From: CAZYYO01 sp964650965
GTDB lineage: Bacteria > Bacillota > Clostridia > Lachnospirales > Lachnospiraceae
Assembly (NCBI GenBank): GCA_964650965.1
Contig: CAZYYO010000016.1
Span: forward strand, 1 to 40,197
DNA: 40,197 nucleotides
Reading direction: 5' to 3'
In this document: positions 7,539-16,096 of the stretch, piece by piece
How the letters are laid out: the number at the start of each line of letters is the position of its first letter
How positions within the stretch are numbered: position 1 is the stretch's first letter
The notes under the pieces: generated by a model
Told to the model about the DNA's origin: nothing
Databases searched by the model: none
Seen by the model: only the letters and a program-made list of their open reading frames with translations
Position numbers and translations under genes: made by a program

Positions 7539-8867
7539 ATGAAATTAAACACAAAACAGACCGTTCGCATTGGCTTTGCCTTTCTATCCATCTGTGCCTT
7601 TTGGCAAATGTACAACAGCATTATTCCGTTGGTACTTACCAATACCTTTCATATGAATGAAACCATTTCCGGTGTGATCATGGCGGCAGATAATGTATTA
7701 GCATTGTTTTTACTACCATTATTTGGAGGCCTGTCAGACCGTTGTAAGAATAAGATGGGAAAGAGAAAACCCTTTATTCTTTTTGGAACCATTGCAGCAG
7801 TGATTCTCATGCTGTTACTTCCATTGGTGGATAACAGCTATTTTGCCAATCCATCTACTGTGAAGCTGGCATTATTTATTGGAATTTTAGGCTGTCTGCT
7901 GGTTACTATGGGTACCTATCGAAGCCCGGCCGTTGCATTAATGCCAGATGTTACACCGAAGCCACTGCGTAGTAAGGCAAATGCAGTCATTAACCTGATG
8001 GGTGCATTAGGTGGAATTGCTTACCTTCTGATTGCCAGTGTAATGTATTCCACAGCCAAGACCGAAGGTCTGGAGCATGTTAATTACATGCCAATCTTTA
8101 TGGTGGTTGCAGGAATTATGCTGGTAGCACTGCTTATCGTGATGATTACCGTAGATGAAGTGAAGCTGAATAACCAGATGAAGGAATACGAACAGGCACA
8201 TCCAGAGGAGAATCTTCTGGTAGAGGATGAAGCTGGAAATGAAGAGCTGCCTAAGCCAGTGAAGAAAAGCTTGCTGTTTCTGTTGATTTCTATTGCCTTA
8301 TGGTTTATTGCCTACAATGCTATGGAGACCTGGTTTACCACCTATGCAAATAAAATGTGGAATATGAGTCTGGGCAGTGCATCCATGTGCCTGACACTGG
8401 CTACCGGCGGAGCAATTATTTCCTATATTCCTGTTGGTGTGATTGCCAGTAAAATCGGACGTAAGAAAACCATTCTTACAGGCGTTGTAGTTATGGCCAG
8501 CTGCTTTTTGTTTGCCTTTGGCTATACCTGCTTCTTCGACCACTTCCAGCCATTCTTATATGTGGTATTTGCACTGGTTGGTATGTCCTGGGCAGCCATT
8601 AATGTAAATAGTCTGCCTATGGTAGTAGAGATGTGTAAGGGAAGTGATATTGGTAAATTTACAGGGTATTATTACACCTTTAGTATGGCAGCTCAGATTG
8701 TAACACCAATCGTCGCAGGCTGGCTGTTAAATCATGTGGGATATCAGACCTTATTCCCATATGCAGCAGCATTTACCATAGCTGCCTTTGTAACCATGAT
8801 GTTTGTAAAGCATGGAGATTCCAAGGCAGAGGCAAATGTAAGCATTGAGGCATTTGAGGATTTGTAG
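7539..8867 (+). CDS. MFS transporter, probably 12 membrane segments
   Basis: A 442-residue integral membrane carrier of the major facilitator superfamily, resembling the SLC45/sugar-type branch. The loop after the second helix reads GGLSDRCKNKMGKRKPF, the classic G-x-x-x-D-R-x-G-K-R motif A. Hydrophobic segments fall into two halves joined by a charged central loop (about residues 205-240, rich in Glu and Lys). The ATG follows TTAGGGGG. The next two genes are a glycerophosphodiesterase and a lysophospholipase-like hydrolase, so the substrate could be a lipid breakdown product such as a glycerophosphodiester, but the sequence alone would equally fit a sugar. Confidence 0.87.
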   Translation: MKLNTKQTVRIGFAFLSICAFWQMYNSIIPLVLTNTFHMNETISGVIMAADNVLALFLLPLFGGLSDRCKNKMGKRKPFILFGTIAAVILMLLLPLVDNSYFANPSTVKLALFIGILGCLLVTMGTYRSPAVALMPDVTPKPLRSKANAVINLMGALGGIAYLLIASVMYSTAKTEGLEHVNYMPIFMVVAGIMLVALLIVMITVDEVKLNNQMKEYEQAHPEENLLVEDEAGNEELPKPVKKSLLFLLISIALWFIAYNAMETWFTTYANKMWNMSLGSASMCLTLATGGAIISYIPVGVIASKIGRKKTILTGVVVMASCFLFAFGYTCFFDHFQPFLYVVFALVGMSWAAINVNSLPMVVEMCKGSDIGKFTGYYYTFSMAAQIVTPIVAGWLLNHVGYQTLFPYAAAFTIAAFVTMMFVKHGDSKAEANVSIEAFEDL

Positions 8868-8884
8868 GATATAGGAGGCATAAC

Positions 8885-9616
8885 GTGAAGAAACCATTGG
8901 TTTGGGCTCACAGGGGAGCCAGCGGATATTACCCTGAAAATACACTGATTGCATTTGAAAAGGCTGTGGAGCTGGGGGCAGACGGCATTGAATTAGACGT
9001 GCACCTTACCAAGGACGGACAGCTGGTAGTGATACATGATGAGTGGCTGGACCGTACCAGCGACGGCAGTGGATGGGTGAAGGACTACACCTTAGAGGAA
9101 TTAAGAAAGTATAATTATAACAAAACCCAGCCACAGGTGGAGCATGCAGATATTCCCACGATGAGAGAGGTGTTTGAATTAATCAAGCCCACCCAGCTTA
9201 CTATCAACATTGAGTTGAAGACCGGTATTGTATTCTATCCACAGATAGAAGAGATGGTACTTGCAATGACCAAGGAATATGGTATGGAGTCCAGAGTGAT
9301 TTACTCCTCCTTCAATCATTCCTCCATTGTAAAAATCAGAGCATTGGATCCCCAGGCACAAACCGGCTTCCTGTATGCAGATGGAACCCTTGGTATGCCG
9401 GAGTATGGTGAGAAATATGGAGTGAATGCACTGCATCCTGCGTTATATAATCTCCAGTATCCAGGCTTTGTAGAAGAATGCCACCGTAAGCATCTGGATT
9501 TAAATGTATGGACGGTAAACGATAAGGAATATATGGAAATGTGCATCCAGGCAGGAGTACATGCCATAATAACCAATGTACCGGATGTTGTGAAGAAGGT
9601 TGTGAATAATGAATAA
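8885..9616 (+). CDS. Glycerophosphodiester phosphodiesterase
   Basis: Hydrolyses glycerophosphodiesters to glycerol-3-phosphate and an alcohol. The 243-residue cytoplasmic form has the family signature AHRGASGYYPENT (8-20) with His9 and Arg10, the metal pair Glu36 and Asp38 in GIELDVH, and the second catalytic His51 in VIHDEW. The C-terminal half completes a TIM barrel (NIELKTG, VNVWTVND-like LNVWTVND). The start is GTG at 8885 behind ATAGGAGG. It lies 17 bases after the transporter and overlaps the following hydrolase by 8 bases, so the three are one operon. No signal peptide is seen, so its substrate must be imported or made inside. The nearest named relatives are UgpQ/GlpQ proteins. Confidence 0.93.
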   Translation: MKKPLVWAHRGASGYYPENTLIAFEKAVELGADGIELDVHLTKDGQLVVIHDEWLDRTSDGSGWVKDYTLEELRKYNYNKTQPQVEHADIPTMREVFELIKPTQLTINIELKTGIVFYPQIEEMVLAMTKEYGMESRVIYSSFNHSSIVKIRALDPQAQTGFLYADGTLGMPEYGEKYGVNALHPALYNLQYPGFVEECHRKHLDLNVWTVNDKEYMEMCIQAGVHAIITNVPDVVKKVVNNE

Positions 9617-10592
9617 GAAATACTTTGGAGAAGAAGACTTTCCCCAGAAGATGGCAGAGCTTGTCACCCCCTGGAGGGAGGAACACTTAAAGGAAGGCTA
9701 TTTTACCGGGTACGATGGCACCAGCATTCATTATTTGTATGCCATCCATCCCCAGGAGAAGGCAGCGATTGCCATTTCCCACGGCTTTTGTGAATTTGCA
9801 GGGAAATATCATGAGCTGATGTATTATATGTACCAGGAAGGGTATTCTGTATTCTTTGTGGAACATAGAGGACATGGATTTTCCGGACGTAAGGTGAAGG
9901 AGCTGGATAAGGTATACGTAAAGTCTTATGACGAATATGTTTTGGATTTTAAAATCTTTATGGATCAGATTGTAAAATCCTTAAGCATTTCCAAGGAATA
10001 TGTGCTGTTCGCTCATTCCATGGGAGGAGCCATTGCCACACTGTTTCTAGAGGAATGTCCTGGTTATTTTAAAGCGGCAGTCCTTAGTTCTCCTATGGAG
10101 CAAATGGATTTTCGAGGAATTCCGGATTGGAAGGTGAAGCTGCTTATGGTGGTGTCCCGCTTCTTGCCATGGGAGGAGAAGTATGTACCGGGACAGCATG
10201 GTTACACAGATGCTTATACCCAATCCACCAGCAGCAGTATGTCTAAGACGCGATATGATTACGCTTATGAGATTCGTGCAGCAGTTCCACAATGCCGAAC
10301 CTTTGGCGGTACCTATGCCTGGACAAGAGCCTCCATAAAGGCCACGAAAAAGGCAGTGAAGAATGCATATAAGGTACAGATTCCAGTGCTGCTTCTTCAG
10401 GCAGGACAGGATACCATGGTTCGTCCTATGGGCCAGGAGATATTTGCCAAAGAATCCGGACATACTACTCTGGTGCGTTTTCCAGAGTCTAAGCATGAGC
10501 TGTTCAATGCTACAGATGAGATTCGAAGTGAGTATTTTGACAGGGTATTTTCCTTTTTGAATCAGCAGCTTTCATCCAATGAAGGCGAATGA
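9609..10592 (+). CDS. Lysophospholipase-like alpha/beta hydrolase
   Basis: A 327-residue serine hydrolase of the PldB/monoacylglycerol-lipase type (Hydrolase_4 fold). Visible parts are the oxyanion region ISHGFCEFAGKYHEL, EHRGHGFSGR typical of this group, the nucleophile elbow AHSMGG (Ser137), the acid in LLQAGQDTMV and the C-terminal His in ESKHELFNATDEIR. The ATG overlaps the end of the phosphodiesterase gene by 8 bases. Together the two enzymes could remove the last acyl chain from lysophospholipids and then release glycerol-3-phosphate. The pathway is inference from family and neighbourhood; no signal peptide is present. Confidence 0.88.
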   Translation: MNKKYFGEEDFPQKMAELVTPWREEHLKEGYFTGYDGTSIHYLYAIHPQEKAAIAISHGFCEFAGKYHELMYYMYQEGYSVFFVEHRGHGFSGRKVKELDKVYVKSYDEYVLDFKIFMDQIVKSLSISKEYVLFAHSMGGAIATLFLEECPGYFKAAVLSSPMEQMDFRGIPDWKVKLLMVVSRFLPWEEKYVPGQHGYTDAYTQSTSSSMSKTRYDYAYEIRAAVPQCRTFGGTYAWTRASIKATKKAVKNAYKVQIPVLLLQAGQDTMVRPMGQEIFAKESGHTTLVRFPESKHELFNATDEIRSEYFDRVFSFLNQQLSSNEGE

Positions 10593-10627
10593 TGGTTCTT
10601 AAATTTTTATAAACAGGGGAAATATCG

Positions 10628-10656
10628 TTGAGTTTCCCTATGGTTTCATCTATAAT
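10628..10656 (+). promoter_or_regulatory. Sigma-A promoter of the clpX-like gene
   Basis: TTGAGT (10628-10633) and a perfect TATAAT (10651-10656) lie 17 bases apart. The predicted transcription start (about 10663) falls inside the 5' arm of the palindrome that follows, so that palindrome could act as an operator for this promoter. Confidence 0.7.
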
Positions 10657-10694
10657 AAAGGTCATCAATTCCAACAGGATTGATGACCTTTTAA
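10657..10694. terminator. Palindrome: terminator of the lipid operon and/or operator
   Basis: AAAGGTCATCAAT and ATTGATGACCTTT form a perfect 12-13 bp stem with a nine-base loop, followed by TTTT. It can terminate the upstream lysophospholipase transcript. Because it directly abuts the -10 box of the next promoter, it could also be a repressor site. Confidence 0.65.
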
Positions 10695-10781
10695 ATTCAT
10701 CAGGATAAAACGCAGATGGGGTAGAAATACATCCCTGGCTCTTTGGATTTTAAAGGAGCAAGAGGAAAGAGGAAGAGAATT

Positions 10782-12236
10782 ATGTCAGAAAAAGAAAATG
10801 AATTAGAAGAAGTAAAGGATTCTGAAGTGTCGGACGATCATAAAGATAAAGAAAGTGAATATGAAGATATCTGCTATATTTGCAGAAGACCAGAAAGTAT
10901 TGCAGGCAAGATGATTAAGATTCCAAATGATATCTGCATCTGTAATGACTGCATGCAAAAGACCTTTGATTCCATGGGTAACTTTGGATTTAATATGAAT
11001 AATAACCAGGACCCGGCATCCATGGATTTCTCTAAAATGCCAAATATCAGTATGATTAATCTTAATGAATTGTCAGGAATGATTCCCAACAGCCAGAAGA
11101 TTAAAAAGAAGAAACCAGCGGAAAATTCTGCACCTAAGGAAGACCCGGTATTAGATATTAAGAATATTCCGGCACCACATAAAATTAAGGCAGAATTAGA
11201 TGAGTATGTAGTAGGGCAGGAATATGCCAAGAAGGTAATGTCTGTAGCTGTATACAACCATTATAAACGAGTGGCAACCAACACCATGGATGATATTGAA
11301 ATCGAGAAGTCCAATATGCTGATGGTAGGACCTACAGGAAGCGGAAAGACCTATCTGGTTCGTACATTGGCCAGATTACTAGATGTGCCATTGGCAATCA
11401 CCGATGCCACCTCCCTGACAGAAGCCGGATATATCGGAGATGATATTGAAAGCGTTGTATCTAAGCTTCTTGCCGCCGCAGATAATGATGTAGAGAAGGC
11501 AGAACGGGGCATTATCTTTATAGATGAAATTGATAAGCTGGCTAAGAAGAAAAATACCAACCAGAGAGATGTTAGTGGTGAGTCTGTACAGCAGGGAATG
11601 TTAAAGCTGTTAGAAGGAGCCGAGGTAGAGGTTCCGGTAGGTGCCAGCAGTAAGAATGCTATGGTTCCCATGACAATCGTAAATACCAAGAATATCTTGT
11701 TTATCTGTGGAGGAGCATTCCCAGATTTGGAAGGAATTATTAAGGAACGTTTGAATAAGTCCAGCTCTATGGGATTTATTGCCGATTTAAAGGATAAGTA
11801 CGATCATGAAGAGAATCTACTGCAGCAGGTTACTGTAGAGGATTTGAAGAATTTCGGTATGATTCCGGAGTTCTTGGGAAGACTGCCAATTCTGTTTTCC
11901 TTAGAAGCATTAAATGAAGATATGCTGGTTCGTATCTTAAAGGAGCCAAAGAATGCTATTATTAAGCAGTATCAGAAGCTTCTAGGATTAGATGAGGTGA
12001 AATTAGAATTTGATGATGAGGCTTTGTATGCCATTGCAAGAAAGGCTCAGAAGAGAGAACTAGGTGCCCGTGCATTACGTGCCATTATTGAAGAATTTAT
12101 GCTGGATATTATGTATGAGATTCCAAAGGACGATAATATAGGCTCCGTAACGATTACAGAGGATTATGTGGAGAAGAAGGGTGGACCTAAGATTGTAATG
12201 CGGGGAATTCCAGCCCTGGAATGTAAGAACAGCTAA
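10782..12236 (+). CDS. Divergent ClpX-type AAA+ unfoldase
   Basis: A 484-residue ClpX-family ATPase, longer than usual ClpX (about 420). It has an acidic N-terminal tail, a four-Cys zinc domain (Cys31, Cys34, Cys54, Cys57), an Asn-rich linker, Walker A GPTGSGKT (183-190), a pore loop EAGYIG, Walker B IIFIDEID (244-251), a DVSGESVQQ segment and a sensor-2 region GARALRAIIEEFMLD. The RKH loop that binds substrate tags in classical ClpX is replaced by GASSKNAMVP, and the ClpP-docking IGF motif reads MGF. It may serve a different substrate set or protease. No clpP or tig lies nearby. The ATG at 10782 behind AGAGGAAGAG is preferred over a TTG at 10743. The anSME gene follows after 24 bases. Confidence 0.9.
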   Translation: MSEKENELEEVKDSEVSDDHKDKESEYEDICYICRRPESIAGKMIKIPNDICICNDCMQKTFDSMGNFGFNMNNNQDPASMDFSKMPNISMINLNELSGMIPNSQKIKKKKPAENSAPKEDPVLDIKNIPAPHKIKAELDEYVVGQEYAKKVMSVAVYNHYKRVATNTMDDIEIEKSNMLMVGPTGSGKTYLVRTLARLLDVPLAITDATSLTEAGYIGDDIESVVSKLLAAADNDVEKAERGIIFIDEIDKLAKKKNTNQRDVSGESVQQGMLKLLEGAEVEVPVGASSKNAMVPMTIVNTKNILFICGGAFPDLEGIIKERLNKSSSMGFIADLKDKYDHEENLLQQVTVEDLKNFGMIPEFLGRLPILFSLEALNEDMLVRILKEPKNAIIKQYQKLLGLDEVKLEFDDEALYAIARKAQKRELGARALRAIIEEFMLDIMYEIPKDDNIGSVTITEDYVEKKGGPKIVMRGIPALECKNS

Positions 12237-12260
12237 CATGATTGCCAACAGGAGAAGAAT

Positions 12261-13376
12261 ATGCCAGCCTTTTCGGTATTAATGAAACCAGCATCCAGCC
12301 TATGTAATATGTCCTGTGAGTATTGTTTTTATAAGGACGAGGCTACCAAGCGAGATATGGCCTGTTACGGTATGATGGATGAAAAGACTTTAAAAAATGT
12401 CATTCGAAAAACACTGCTGAATGCCCAGGGAAGTATTACATATGGATTTCAAGGAGGAGAACCCACGTTATGTGGAATCTCCTTTTTTGAAAAAGCGGTG
12501 GAATATGAGAAGCAGTATAACCATCACAGATTGCCTATACGGAATGCTTTTCAAACCAATGGTTATGGGATTGACGAAGCCTGGTGTGAATTCCTTGCCA
12601 AAAATCAATTTCTGGTAGGAGTGTCTATTGATGGCACCAGAACCATACACGACAAGTATCGTCATAGTGCAGCAGGAGAAGCCAGCTATGACAGGATACG
12701 TCATGCAACGCAGTTGATGGACGACTATGGTGTAGAATATAACATTCTTACGGTGGTACACCGGGAGATTGCTGAGAATATTCAGCAAATATACAAAGAG
12801 TATAAAGCAAATGGATGGCTGTATATGCAGTTTATTCCCTGCTTAGATCCATTGGATGAACAACGGGGGAAAAGTGAATATGCCCTTACCCCGAAGCTTT
12901 ATGGCAGATTTCTGGTGGAGCTTTTTGACCTGTGGTACCAGGATGTAAGTCAGGGAAATCCCGTATATATTCGCCAGTTTGAAAACTACATGGGGATTCT
13001 TGGAGGATATCCGCCGGAAGCCTGCGACCAACGGGGATGCTGCAGCGTTCAGGTGGTGGTTGAAGGGGATGGCAGCGTGTATCCCTGTGATTTTTACGTC
13101 CAGGATGCATATCGCATGGGCAATCTGAATACAGACAAATTTATGGATATTTATCAGCATCCCAACGGTGGTATCAATGTAAATCGCTCCAAAAGCTTGG
13201 ACCCCAAATGTAGACCGTGTCCCTGGTATGCTTTGTGCCGGGGAGGATGCTTCCGCCATCGGGATTTTATTCCGGACACTAACAGCTATGAGAATTATTT
13301 CTGCGAAAGCTATCAATATTTCTTTGATAAATGTTATGAGCGAATGAATAAGCTGGCAGCTCTCTTAATAAAATAA
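12261..13376 (+). CDS. Anaerobic sulfatase-maturating enzyme (radical SAM)
   Basis: Converts the active-site Cys (or Ser) of sulfatases to formylglycine without oxygen, using S-adenosylmethionine and three iron-sulfur clusters. The 371-residue length equals that of the Clostridium perfringens enzyme. Visible parts: the radical SAM triad Cys15, Cys19, Cys22 in CNMSCEYC, FQGGEPTL for SAM binding, QTNG, VSIDG, QFIPCLDPL, and the C-terminal SPASM-type cysteines, including VYPCDFYV with the catalytic Asp and CRPCPWYALCRGGC. Two Cys-type sulfatases in this window (27004-28620 and 35787-37331) are its likely clients. It lies between the ClpX paralogue and a subtilase, with short gaps, which suggests co-transcription but no obvious shared function. 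Confidence 0.94.
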   Translation: MPAFSVLMKPASSLCNMSCEYCFYKDEATKRDMACYGMMDEKTLKNVIRKTLLNAQGSITYGFQGGEPTLCGISFFEKAVEYEKQYNHHRLPIRNAFQTNGYGIDEAWCEFLAKNQFLVGVSIDGTRTIHDKYRHSAAGEASYDRIRHATQLMDDYGVEYNILTVVHREIAENIQQIYKEYKANGWLYMQFIPCLDPLDEQRGKSEYALTPKLYGRFLVELFDLWYQDVSQGNPVYIRQFENYMGILGGYPPEACDQRGCCSVQVVVEGDGSVYPCDFYVQDAYRMGNLNTDKFMDIYQHPNGGINVNRSKSLDPKCRPCPWYALCRGGCFRHRDFIPDTNSYENYFCESYQYFFDKCYERMNKLAALLIK

Positions 13377-13407
13377 TCATAAAGAACCTGATTGGGGAAC
13401 CTGATCT

Positions 13408-15114
13408 ATGTCATGCAGAGAACAAATCTATTCCAATGACTATTATGATTTCATTATAGAGAACAATGCATATGGAGGAGGTTACACCATAGGAGAATGC
13501 AGCAGCAATGTGGAGAATCTGTTTACCATCGAACATCGAAGGGTAGCGGATTCTCCACTTCTTTCTGTGGCAAGCTATGACTATGCTTCTATTCCCAAAT
13601 GCTATAGTCTGGTAGGAGAAAACGCTTTGGAAGCTACGGGAATTCCTAGAGTATCCGTCCAGCCTTCGCTGAATCTAAGAGGAAATGGTGTATTGCTGGG
13701 CTTTATTGATACGGGAATAGATTATCGCTTGAATGCATTTCGGGATTCCGGGGGAAATACCAGAATTGAAGCAATCTGGGATCAGAGCCTGGAGGACGGA
13801 AGAGCTCCCTTCGGATATGATTACGGTGGAGAGTTTCGAAGAGAACAGATTAACGAAGCCCTAAGAACGGATGCACCCTTGGAACTGGTACCTACAGAGG
13901 ATGTAAATGGACATGGAACCTATGTGGCTAGTATTGCAGCTGGAAGCAGCTATGAAGGAGGCAGCTTTATTGGAGGTGCACCGGAATGTGATATTGCCAT
14001 GGTGAAGCTAAAGGAGGCTAAGAAGAACCTGACAGACTATTTCTATGCCAGCAGAAGCAATCCGGTCTATAGTGAAAGTGATATTATGACGGGAGTCAGC
14101 TATTTAAATGAGCTGGCAAATCAACTGCAAAAGCCCCTTGTTATCTGCATTGCATTGGGAACGGATGCAGGAAGCCATGGTGGCAACAGTCCCTTATCCA
14201 TTTATCTTGATATTATGGCAATTCGAGGAGCCAGATGTGTGGTGTGTGCTACGGGCAATGAAGCCTCCAGTCAGCATCATTATTATGGTACGATTACAGA
14301 CCCTATGACATATCAGGAGGTGGAGCTGCAGGTGCAGGGAAGGATGTCCGGCTTCACCATGGAGCTGTGGGCATTAGCACCCCAGCTATATGAAGTAGCA
14401 CTGGTATCTCCAACTGGAGATGTGTTTCCCAAGAGCGTTGCGCAGCGGGGAGTAAGCCAGGAGTATCTTTTCGTTTTTGAGAACAGTCGGGTAACGATTG
14501 ATTACAGAACCCCAGAAAGTACCACAGGAAATCAGCTGATTTTCTTTCGCTTTTCCAATCCGGCAGCAGGATTGTGGAAGGTGCGGGTATATTCCAGAAA
14601 TGCTGTGGTAGGAAGCTTTCATATGTACCTTCCAATGGAACATATGTTGGAGCTTCCGGTGTATTTCCTGCGTTCCAATCCGGACACTACCATTGTTACG
14701 CCGGGGAATGCGGTTCGCCCGATTACAGTGGGAGGCTACAATGATGCTAATGACAGCCTGTATCTCTCCAGTGGAAGGGGATATACCATAGACGGACATG
14801 TAAAACCAGATCTGGTAGCCCCGGCAGTAGACGTACCTGGAATTCGCCAGGGTTCCTTCGGACGTCCCATCCAGCTTGCTATTGTATCCCAGACAGGAAC
14901 CAGTGGGGCAGCAGCATTTACAAGTGCCGCAGCAGCACTGTATATGGAATGGGCAATTCTTTATAATGACCAAGAGTATATAAATACCACTCAGGTGAAG
15001 AATTTTCTGATTCGTGGTACCAGACAGCGACCGGATGAGCTATATCCCAACCGACAGTGGGGGTATGGTATTTTAGATTTGTACCGTGCCTTTGAACAGC
15101 TTCGTAATATGTAG
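13408..15114 (+). CDS. Subtilisin-like serine protease, Csp-like (S8 family)
   Basis: A 568-residue subtilase with the catalytic triad Asp101 (GFIDTGID), His169 (NGHGTYVASIAAG) and Ser499 (TGTSGAAAF). The layout, with a short N-terminal region, no recognisable signal peptide and a long insert between His and Ser that would form a jelly-roll domain, matches the clostridial CspA/B/C group, which in spore formers process the cortex hydrolase SleC. Lachnospiraceae often carry such proteases without a defined substrate. The serine motif has GTSGAA where most subtilases have GTSMAAP. It follows the radical SAM gene by 31 bases, so it is probably the last gene of that transcript. Confidence 0.9.
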   Translation: MSCREQIYSNDYYDFIIENNAYGGGYTIGECSSNVENLFTIEHRRVADSPLLSVASYDYASIPKCYSLVGENALEATGIPRVSVQPSLNLRGNGVLLGFIDTGIDYRLNAFRDSGGNTRIEAIWDQSLEDGRAPFGYDYGGEFRREQINEALRTDAPLELVPTEDVNGHGTYVASIAAGSSYEGGSFIGGAPECDIAMVKLKEAKKNLTDYFYASRSNPVYSESDIMTGVSYLNELANQLQKPLVICIALGTDAGSHGGNSPLSIYLDIMAIRGARCVVCATGNEASSQHHYYGTITDPMTYQEVELQVQGRMSGFTMELWALAPQLYEVALVSPTGDVFPKSVAQRGVSQEYLFVFENSRVTIDYRTPESTTGNQLIFFRFSNPAAGLWKVRVYSRNAVVGSFHMYLPMEHMLELPVYFLRSNPDTTIVTPGNAVRPITVGGYNDANDSLYLSSGRGYTIDGHVKPDLVAPAVDVPGIRQGSFGRPIQLAIVSQTGTSGAAAFTSAAAALYMEWAILYNDQEYINTTQVKNFLIRGTRQRPDELYPNRQWGYGILDLYRAFEQLRNM

Positions 15115-15135
15115 ATATTTCAATACAATGATTCA

Positions 15136-15164
15136 TTGAATTTTACCTGTGTTTCTGCTACAAT
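15136..15164 (+). promoter_or_regulatory. Sigma-A promoter of the yerC-like gene
   Basis: TTGAAT (15136-15141) and TACAAT (15159-15164) are 17 bases apart, with a TG one base before the -10 box. The -35 box forms the right arm of a small inverted repeat, TTCAAT (15119-15124) and ATTGAA (15135-15140), which might be a regulator site. Confidence 0.72.
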
Positions 15165-15199
15165 AACTTTAACACTTCAAAGTTAGAAAGGGCGGGAAA

Positions 15200-15490
15200 A
15201 TGGCAAGAAGAGAAAAGAAACCACATACCATGGATTTATATCAGGCAATTCTTACGTTACAAAGTCAGGAAGAATGCTTTGAATTTTTTAAAGACGTGTG
15301 TTCTGACACAGAGATGCTTTCTATGGAGCAGCGGTATAATGTGGCGAAAATGTTAGATGAAGGCAAGACCTATCTGGATATTCAGGAAACAACCAATGCC
15401 AGCACAGCCACCATCAGCCGCGTAGGACGTGTGCTTACAGATGGAACCGGTGTGGTACTAGAAGCAATTAAAAGGAGCAATAAGGAATAA
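15200..15490 (+). CDS. YerC/YecD family TrpR-related protein
   Basis: A 96-residue helical DNA-binding protein of the TrpR superfamily. It has the family look: LYQAILTLQSQEECFEFFKD at the N-terminus, EQRYNVAKMLDEGKTY leading into a helix-turn-helix (YLDIQETTNASTATISRVGR, about residues 55-74). YerC-type proteins are widespread in Firmicutes and their target is poorly known; tryptophan binding is not established. The start follows AGAAAGGGCGGG. The next gene begins three bases after its stop, so they are co-transcribed. Confidence 0.9.
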   Translation: MARREKKPHTMDLYQAILTLQSQEECFEFFKDVCSDTEMLSMEQRYNVAKMLDEGKTYLDIQETTNASTATISRVGRVLTDGTGVVLEAIKRSNKE

Positions 15491-15493
15491 AAT

Positions 15494-16000
15494 ATGCAGG
15501 CTTTTAAAATAACTCAGGTGAAAAATTTCATGAATCTTATGCTGTGTAAGGAGACCTTTGACAGCTTTCTATTATCAGAGGCTACCATTACAACCAAGGC
15601 AAGCTTTGTTATTGATGGACATTTGGTAGAGGATTATTATGAGCCGGAAGAATTGCAGCAGTTAAGAGATCGGGGAATTTCCTGTATTTTCTATAAAGAT
15701 GTAAGAAGCCTGTGTTTCGATATGATTAAAGGAAAGAAGACACCGGGATATTTTAAATTTGTTTTTTTAGATGCACCTGGTCACATTTCTAAGCTTCTTA
15801 CCCAGCATGGAATATCTATGACATTATCGGATATATCCAGTCTGTCTTTGAATATTCGTTATCAAAATGGGGAATTATATGTTACCACAGGCAGTTCACT
15901 GTCAGTATTTACGCCGGATAAGAGTGTGGACCGGGCATGGGATCAGTATATCGAAAGGTTTTTGTCAGACAATGAAATTTTTTATGAAAAACTTTCGTAA
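15494..16000 (+). CDS. Unknown protein, DUF5721-like
   Basis: A 168-residue protein without membrane segments or signal peptide. I think it resembles the Lachnospiraceae family called DUF5721, based on the opening AFKITQVKNFMNLMLCKETFD and the DGHLVEDYY segment, but this is from memory and untested. It alternates short strands and helices, with no catalytic motif that I recognise. It starts three bases after the yerC-like gene and precedes the cold-shock gene, which has its own promoter. A role tied to the regulator upstream is possible; no function can be named. Confidence 0.8.
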   Translation: MQAFKITQVKNFMNLMLCKETFDSFLLSEATITTKASFVIDGHLVEDYYEPEELQQLRDRGISCIFYKDVRSLCFDMIKGKKTPGYFKFVFLDAPGHISKLLTQHGISMTLSDISSLSLNIRYQNGELYVTTGSSLSVFTPDKSVDRAWDQYIERFLSDNEIFYEKLS

Positions 16001-16005
16001 AATTC

Positions 16006-16034
16006 TTTACATTTCAATATTATTGTGCTATTCT
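16006..16034 (+). promoter_or_regulatory. Promoter of the cold-shock gene
   Basis: TTTACA (16006-16011) and TATTCT (16029-16034) are separated by 17 bases, with TGC directly before the -10 box making it an extended element. The leader to the ATG at 16097 is about 55 bases, shorter than the cold-responsive leader of E. coli cspA. Confidence 0.7.
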
Positions 16035-16096
16035 GACCATATGTTGGGTTTCCTTTAAAAAGACCGGCATATATTATTTTTTGGAGGTACTTTCAA

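Noticed and set aside
10743..10781. TTG start for the ClpX-like gene
   Set aside because: The ATG at 10782 has a better ribosome binding site, and the added residues look unlike ClpX.
14354..14973. Long minus-strand frames within the subtilase gene
   Set aside because: They lie opposite conserved protease sequence, have no ribosome binding site and no recognisable product.
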